Origin: Umezawaea beigongshangensis
GTDB lineage: Bacteria > Actinomycetota > Actinomycetes > Mycobacteriales > Pseudonocardiaceae
Length of the DNA: 64,000 nt
Direction: 5' to 3'
Assembly (NCBI RefSeq): GCF_016464305.1
Contig: NZ_JAEIOJ010000006.1
Coordinates: forward strand, 186,001-250,000
Part shown: positions 59,901-64,000 of the stretch, piece after piece
Position numbering within the stretch: the first letter of the stretch is position 1
Layout of the letters: each line of letters begins with the position of its first letter
Made by a program: the position numbers and the translations under genes
Notes under the pieces: model-generated
Seen by the model: the letters and a program-made list of their open reading frames with translations, nothing else
Database searches by the model: none
Told to the model about the DNA's origin: nothing

Positions 59901-60901
59901 GTGATGTTCAGCGGCAGGCCCTCGTTGGCCGGGTGCTGCCGGTCCACGACGTTCACCACCGACTCGTGCACGCCGGGCGTGGGCAGCGGCGTCGGGTCAC
60001 CGGAGTACAGCCGCAGGTCGGCCAGCTGCGTCAGCGGCTCGCCCGCGTTGGCGGTGATGTTCAGCCGGTAGTGCGCGAACGACCGCGGCGCGGCGATGGT
60101 GAAGGTCCGGGTCTGGAGGGGTTCCGCGAACGCCTGGCCGGTCTGGCGGTCCAGGTCGGTCCACGTCGTGCCGTCCGCCGAACCCTGCAACGTCCAGTCC
60201 TTCGGGTTGCGTCCGGGCGCGTCGTTCGCCGAGGTGAGCGCGTAGCGGTTCACCGCGGCGGCGGCGGGGAGCCGGTAGGCCGCCCACGCCGCCGGGGTGC
60301 GGACGAGCCACTTCGTGGCGGCGTTCCCGTCGCTCAGCTTGTCCCTGGTCTCGTTCGGCGGGTTCTCCCCGCTCGCGGTCACCTCGGCCGCCGTCTCCAG
60401 CTTCGAGGTGCTGGTGTTCGGACGGGTGCCGACGAGGCCGGTGAACCAGGAGGAGTCGTCCTGCGCCTTCGCGGCGTCGGCCACGCCGAGGAAGCCGCCC
60501 CCGGCCTGCACGTACCCCCGGAGAGCGGCCTCCTGGTCGGGGCCGAGGGTCACGCCCTCGGCGGACAGGAACACGACTCCCCGGTGCCGGGCGAGGTTCT
60601 CCGCGGTGAACACCGCCGGGTCGGACGACGCGGTGACGGTGATGCCGCTGGCCGCGCCGATCTCCCGGAAGGCGTCGGTGGCGCGGGTGACCGGGTCCTG
60701 CTGCGCGGCGACCGGCCCGTGGAACACCAGGACGGACACCGGGGCGGCGGCGGACACCGGCGCGGGTGGCGGCGGCGCGGCCGGTGCGGTGGGCGCGGAG
60801 GTCAGCTGTCCGCCGACCACCAGCGCCGCGGCGGTCACCACCAGCAGCGCTCTCGTCCCCGTCCTCCTGCGGTGCCTGCGTGGAGAAGACGTCGACCTCA
60901 T
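56924..60901 (-). CDS. Secreted ThuA-discoidin-GSDH-PKD-DUF1080 multidomain protein
   Basis: A 1325-residue exported protein. Signal peptide about 1-48; first half of a ThuA domain about 55-160; an F5/8 discoidin domain inserted at about 165-300 (TASGENPPNETRDKLSDGN, YRLNI); second half of ThuA about 308-420; a glucose/sorbosone-dehydrogenase beta-propeller about 445-940 (NEEGLLGIVPDPEF, CCHAGGGMAFDAKGNLYVGSGD); PKD about 945-1022; shared module about 1027-1103; DUF1080/3-keto-glycoside-hydrolase domain about 1112-1325. The GSDH part would oxidise sugars with PQQ, and DUF1080 domains act on 3-keto-glycosides, so a multi-step sugar oxidation is plausible. It lies 67 bases from the cupredoxin gene. 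Confidence 0.88.
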   Translation of the reverse strand: MRSTSSPRRHRRRTGTRALLVVTAAALVVGGQLTSAPTAPAAPPPPAPVSAAAPVSVLVFHGPVAAQQDPVTRATDAFREIGAASGITVTASSDPAVFTAENLARHRGVVFLSAEGVTLGPDQEAALRGYVQAGGGFLGVADAAKAQDDSSWFTGLVGTRPNTSTSKLETAAEVTASGENPPNETRDKLSDGNAATKWLVRTPAAWAAYRLPAAAAVNRYALTSANDAPGRNPKDWTLQGSADGTTWTDLDRQTGQAFAEPLQTRTFTIAAPRSFAHYRLNITANAGEPLTQLADLRLYSGDPTPLPTPGVHESVVNVVDRQHPANEGLPLNITRSDRWYNWSPNPVGTVHTVAQVEERHYDPGPGANGPFHPVSWCHDYQGGRSFYTAMGHTEGSYGEDAFRSHLTGALKWTTGVVRGDCQATIAANYRVERLTSANKTGQLDQIGEPHGLTVADDGTVFYVGKAACPSGPVVAWTDPEVGLGCGTIHQFDPETKQVKLLATLPVMGNRGSGSELVKNEEGLLGIVPDPEFGENGHLFVYWMPHDTVDREKRTGKRTVSRLTYDRTTETIDPSTRKDLLQWEVQQHSCCHAGGGMAFDAKGNLYVGSGDSNSSQGSDGYSGNNWTAEWEGLSFQDARRTSGNTNDLNGKIIRIHPEPDGTYTIPEGNLFPPGTAKTRAEIYVMGVRNISRLQVDPVTQWLTAAWVGPDANSPSPTLGPAKYETATIITEAGNHGWPYCMGNKQPYRDRSDTDATVLTGWYDCDAPKNTSPRNTGLVDLPPVKNNMIWYSPGGGGPVFPERPDGSGIPSYVAAEATYTQPYLTGGGQAVMTGPTYHRELVNTASGVAWPEHWDDKWFIGDQSSSTNRIAVTVDPAGVPQAAPPAFAESLRAIVPGGNGDDKLQSWMDAKFGADGALYLLDYGGGFFTLHPNQKLIRVAYRGGAPTPAPAATSTAVQNKPLTVAFTGSRSGGASHRWDFGDGTSSTEADPRHTYARTGEYSATLTVTYADGETQVVPHAVTVGCAVPDDRDTVWTGDADSGVANEDVGGGCTINDLIDDESPWSDHGAFVRHVTAVADQLQRDGTITGREQTALVRTAAGTDVGGPGNTGYEPVFDGTAESLRGWTQAPGGSFSIQPDGSLRSSGGLGMLWYSKKEFGDFSVKLQFRDSSPEGTNANSGVFTRFPDPRTPLEQRPPDSCGTVGSARTSPAWVAIFCGHEVQLYDGTTGEPQKTGSIYNFDPVGAPGSPVPPKGEWNDYEVRVVGQHYTIVRDGVVINEFDNTPGKQSSRAGDPPTDLRQFASGFLGLQNHGTSDVMDFRNIRVRSL

Positions 60902-60934
60902 CCTTCACTCCTTTGTCGTGGCCGGGCCACGAGG

Positions 60935-62005
60935 TCATCGTGATGACGAGTGCTGGTGGTGCTCGGCGGAGTCGGCCGGGGCCTGTGCGGCGCCGGTCTG
61001 GTCGGCGGACGCGCCGTGGGCGTGCCCGCGGAAGCGGTCGATCGCCTCCTGCGCGCCCGCGGGCATCGAGCCGTCGGCGTTGCGGACGAGGAAGATCCCG
61101 GACATCCCGGTCTCCGAGTGGTTCTGCACGTGGCAGTGGTACATCCACGCGCCGGGACCGACGCCCTCGCCCGCCAGCACCTGGAAGCCGAACGAGCTGC
61201 CGGGGTTGAGGTCCTTGTTGTCGATCACCTGACTGGGATCGGACGGACCCTCCAGCATTCCGGTGCGGTTGTCCGCCCAGCGGTGCGCGTGCAGGTGGAA
61301 GGTGTGGAACTGGGTGCCGTGGCCGATCGCGATCCACTCCACCCGCTGCCCGAGGTTCGCCTCGAACACCGGCGTGTGCGGCGCGACCTGGTTGTTGATC
61401 GACATCTCGTTGAACACGACGGTGAACTGCTCGTCGGGCAGGATGTCGCCCCGCCGCCGCACGATCAGCGCGCCGTACAGGCCGCGGGCGATGCCCAGCG
61501 TTCCGTGGTCGGTTCCCATCGCGTGGTCGTGGTAGTGCCAGTACCCGGCGCTGCCGGGCATGAAGCGCCGTCCGGCCGCGGCGAACATCTCCCGCGACCG
61601 CCACGTGTAGGTGCGCGTCTCGCCGGGGTTGTTGAAGGACGCGTTGAGCGGACTGCCGTCGGAGTCGACGCTGTAGTCCACGCCGTGCGGGTGGATGGAC
61701 ATCCGCCGGTCGGTGTTGTTGACGAGGGTCACCTCCATGGTGTCCCCCTCGTACATCTCCAGGACCGGTCCGGGAATCGTGGCCCTCCCCGGTTCGAGGC
61801 CGTAGCCGTAGAGGTTGCCCGGCAGCGCCTCGGCGTAGACGGTGACCTTCTCGACCGTGCCGGTCTGCGCGACGGCGCTGCGCCGTGGCGTCGCCGGACC
61901 GAGCCCCAGGACCGCGGGGACGGTGAGTCCAGCGGCGCTGGTGGTCAGCACGGAGCGCCGGGAGACCATCCTGCCGAACCAGCCGGTCTGGGCGTTCGTG
62001 TCCAT
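60935..62005 (-). CDS. Tat-exported two-domain laccase (multicopper oxidase)
   Basis: A 356-residue oxidase. Tat signal with SRRSVLTTSAAGL. The four copper motifs are complete: HPHGVDY, YWHYHDHAMG, HTFHLHAHRW and YHCHVQNHSETGM. Length and layout fit two-domain small laccases, which work as trimers and oxidise phenols with O2. It lies 33 bases upstream of the giant ThuA gene on the same strand and is the first gene of the block, divergent from the second oxidase. A His-rich C terminus (AEHHQHSSSR) is present. Confidence 0.92.
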   Translation of the reverse strand: MDTNAQTGWFGRMVSRRSVLTTSAAGLTVPAVLGLGPATPRRSAVAQTGTVEKVTVYAEALPGNLYGYGLEPGRATIPGPVLEMYEGDTMEVTLVNNTDRRMSIHPHGVDYSVDSDGSPLNASFNNPGETRTYTWRSREMFAAAGRRFMPGSAGYWHYHDHAMGTDHGTLGIARGLYGALIVRRRGDILPDEQFTVVFNEMSINNQVAPHTPVFEANLGQRVEWIAIGHGTQFHTFHLHAHRWADNRTGMLEGPSDPSQVIDNKDLNPGSSFGFQVLAGEGVGPGAWMYHCHVQNHSETGMSGIFLVRNADGSMPAGAQEAIDRFRGHAHGASADQTGAAQAPADSAEHHQHSSSR

Positions 62006-62703
62006 CGTTCTCCATCCACGTCGACGAGAACAGGCCCGGAACGGGCCTTCGGGAGATCAGATCGGGAACGGGGGCCGGAAGAGACCGCGTGAGAACAGGC
62101 GTCCCCCGACGATAGGGGCGCGCGCGTCGTCCCGCGGCGAAGACGCCGTCCGTTCCGGTGGAACGGACGACCTGGGCGTGGCTGTCTTCGGTCCTGCGAG
62201 TTCTGCCGTTTTTCGCGTCGACCACCTGCAACTTATGCATGGTTACGACGAAAGTGAAGGGCCAAGCGGGTTAACGGACCGGACATCCGTTGTCACATTT
62301 CGCGACGTCCGTCTGGTCGTCCCGCGCGGTCCGGTTCCCGGCGAACCCGCGGCGGTCCTGCGCCGTGCGGATGGCCGCGCCCACCACCGGGGCTGACGCC
62401 CTCGCGCGTCCGCACCCGCGAGGCGTCCCTGCCGCGGGGCGACCCGCTCCTGATCGTCGGCGCGGGCGCTGTCCTCGCCGGTGCGGCGCCCGTGCCCGGT
62501 GGCGCGGGCGAGCTGGTCCTCCGGATGCGCCGCGCCGGTCACCTCCGAGCGGGTCCGGCGCGCACGTATCCAGCGGCGTCCTCACCCCTCCTGCTCCACG
62601 TCGGGGTCGCTCGGTGGGGAGCCGTGCGCCCCGGCCACGGGAGATCCGGCGCACCGCATCGCCGACGGGCCGCGGCGCGCCCCGACCGCCAGGGGGAAGC
62701 TCG
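62006..62703. other. Divergent region between two multicopper oxidases
   Basis: These 698 bases should hold the promoters of both oxidase genes. A patch near 62200-62260 (around AACTTATGCATGG) is clearly less GC-rich. A fragment reading REASLPRGDPLLIVGAG near 62410-62470 recalls the end of GIDE/E3-like proteins, but is too short to call. No intact gene is seen. Confidence 0.4.
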
Positions 62704-64000
62704 ATGACAGACCTCGTCAGCAGGTCCGCGCCCGCGTTAGCGGGGCCCACGTTCGGACTCACCAAGTTCCTCGACCCGCTGCGGGTGCCGCCGGTGATCC
62801 GGCCCCACTCGTGGTGGCACCAGGACGCGCTCACGATGACCGCGGTGCGCACGACCACGCGGCTGCACTCGCAGCTGCCGGCCACGACGGTGTGGGCCTA
62901 CGACGGGCACTTTCCCGGACCCACCGTCGAGGTCCGCAGCGGGCGGCAGCTGCGGGTCTCCTGGGCCAACGAGATCGCGGGGAAGATCCCGCTGGTCGCC
63001 GTGCGGGCGCCGATCGCGTCGGCGCCGCAGAACAGCCCCGGCTTCCGCGACCCGGACGGCTCGCTGCCCGCCGGGGTGTCGCTGATCGACGGGGTGGCCG
63101 ACCTGCCGGCGTGGACCGTGGTCCACCTGCACGGGGCCCTCACCGGCGGCGGCAACGACGGCTGGGCCCACAACGCGGTGCTCCGGGACGCCGCGCAGCT
63201 GGCGGAGTACCCGAACCAGCAGCAGGCCACGACGCTCTGGTACCACGACCACGCGATGGCGATCACCCGCTTCACCGTTCACGCGGGACTGGCCGGGACG
63301 TACCTCGTCCGCGACGAGGAGGAGGCCTCGCTCGACCTTCCCTCGGGTGCGCACGAGGTGCCGCTGATGATCACCGACCGCAACCTCGACACCGACGCGA
63401 CCGGTGCCCTCACCGGCCAGCTGCTCTACAAGGTCCCCTTCGTCACCACGGCGACCGGCGAGGTGCTGCACCTGCCGTTCACCGGACCGTTCACGCTGGT
63501 CAACGGGGTGATCTGGCCGCACCTGAACGTCGAGGCGCGGTGGTACCGCTTCCGCGTGGTCAACGCCTCCAACTCGCGCTTCTACCGGCTGCGCCTGGTC
63601 GACGACGAGACCGGCGCCCCGCTGGACCACGCCGTCCACCAGATCGGCACGGACGGCGGCCTGCTGCCCGCGCCCGCGCCGCTGCCGTCCGGCGGCCTGA
63701 CCGTCGCCCCGGCCGAGCGGGCCGACCTGCTGATCGACTTCTCGACGCTGCGCGGCACGCGGGTGCGGCTGACCAACACGCACCCGAGCGCGGCTCCCGA
63801 GCCCGACGTGATGCAGTTCCGGGTGGAGAACCGCGAGCGGCACGACCGGTTCCGGCTGCCGAAGCGGCTGTCGACCTCCTACGTGCGACTGCACCACGGC
63901 ACCACGGTCCCCGAGGAGCACGACCACGTCTTCGTCGCGCTGGTCCCTCCCGGCTCGGCGGGGGAGGGGCACCCGCAGATGTGGGAGCTCCAGGAGATCA
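62704..64000 (+). CDS. Large multicopper oxidase (phenoxazinone synthase/bilirubin-oxidase type), truncated by the window
   Basis: At least 432 residues; the gene runs past the window end. It begins TDLVSRSAPALAGPTFGLTKFLDPLRVPPV without a signal peptide, and has YDGHFPGPTVEVRSGRQLRV, HLHGALTGGGNDGW and TLWYHDHAMAITRFTVHAGLAG, the first two copper regions of CotA/phenoxazinone-synthase-like oxidases. The C-terminal copper motifs lie outside the window. These enzymes couple aminophenols or bilirubin-like pigments to O2 reduction. The ATG at 62704 lacks a strong ribosome site. Confidence 0.9.
   Translation, partial: MTDLVSRSAPALAGPTFGLTKFLDPLRVPPVIRPHSWWHQDALTMTAVRTTTRLHSQLPATTVWAYDGHFPGPTVEVRSGRQLRVSWANEIAGKIPLVAVRAPIASAPQNSPGFRDPDGSLPAGVSLIDGVADLPAWTVVHLHGALTGGGNDGWAHNAVLRDAAQLAEYPNQQQATTLWYHDHAMAITRFTVHAGLAGTYLVRDEEEASLDLPSGAHEVPLMITDRNLDTDATGALTGQLLYKVPFVTTATGEVLHLPFTGPFTLVNGVIWPHLNVEARWYRFRVVNASNSRFYRLRLVDDETGAPLDHAVHQIGTDGGLLPAPAPLPSGGLTVAPAERADLLIDFSTLRGTRVRLTNTHPSAAPEPDVMQFRVENRERHDRFRLPKRLSTSYVRLHHGTTVPEEHDHVFVALVPPGSAGEGHPQMWELQEI

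Noticed and set aside
57689-60943. Plus-strand frame of over 1000 codons opposite the ThuA-GSDH gene
   Set aside because: The opposite strand has clear domains throughout; this frame is Arg/Val/Gly-rich without motifs and has no ribosome site.
62402-62700. Possible gene end resembling a GIDE/E3-like protein upstream of the second multicopper oxidase
   Set aside because: Only about 20 residues are suggestive and no start, stop or domain supports a gene.

Overview
The window is a GC-rich chromosomal segment with frequent GTG and TTG starts, strong GGAGG-type ribosome sites and many secreted or Tat-exported proteins. Its families (DUF1206, DUF2630, PAS-ANTAR, alpha-lytic-type protease, DGPF plus ECF42 sigma factor, septum-formation-like protein, sigma-B/F-like promoters, CebR-type box) point to a mycelial actinomycete. 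A Pseudonocardiales genus such as Saccharothrix, Lentzea or Actinosynnema is my guess, not a proof. I see no rRNA, tRNA, CRISPR array, insertion sequence or phage gene. The segment reads as accessory, soil-saprophyte DNA rich in regulators, secreted hydrolases and small gene remnants.

Layout. 1-13 kb: a membrane-anchored CBM2 protein, a MarR/epoxide-hydrolase-like divergent pair with twin operators, a secreted propeller-like protein, a VOC protein, a GH13 alpha-glucosidase, a GH97 enzyme with a DeoR-type regulator, a stress-type SRPBCC protein and soluble transhydrogenase SthA. 13-20 kb: an HATPase/anti-sigma-like gene coupled to a tiny Cys protein, a GH16-type protein, a streptogrisin-like protease, and PAS-ANTAR plus DUF1206 behind a sigma-B/F-like promoter. 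20-31 kb: an SDR, a NicO metal exporter with a His-rich loop, a purple-acid-type phosphatase, a cutinase closely resembling PET hydrolases, then a tightly overlapping operon of a DJ-1 protein, FecBCDE-type metallophore importer and GlxA-like AraC regulator. 31-38 kb: a CebR-boxed cellulose-binding glycoside hydrolase, a methyltransferase, TcuA, and a receptor Ser/Thr kinase with an unusual Cys-paired repeat ectodomain. 38-54 kb: an MMPL exporter with its TetR, several regulator/oxidoreductase pairs with clear palindromic operators, a GAF-PP2C phosphatase, a MarR-GNAT fusion, ECF42 with its DGPF partner, a DHFR-like reductase and ACC deaminase with a GntR regulator. 54-64 kb: a secreted, copper-rich block containing a beta-helix protein, a cupredoxin/OmpL47 protein, a 1325-residue ThuA/discoidin/GSDH/PKD/DUF1080 protein, a two-domain laccase and, divergently, a large multicopper oxidase cut by the window end.

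The best candidate for an undescribed system is the 54-64 kb block. Two of its proteins share an unassigned module of about 75 residues, which suggests they work together, perhaps in extracellular oxidative attack on sugars or polymers coupled to copper oxidases. A second candidate is the DJ-1/FecBCDE/GlxA operon at 26.7-31.2 kb, which could couple metallophore import to intracellular processing.

Plant-associated or saprophytic life is suggested by ACC deaminase, the polyester hydrolase, the CBM2 proteins and several glycosidases. Three decayed genes (ABC ATPase fragment, DUF4037 fragment, NADH:flavin oxidoreductase remnant) show ongoing gene loss between the intact units.
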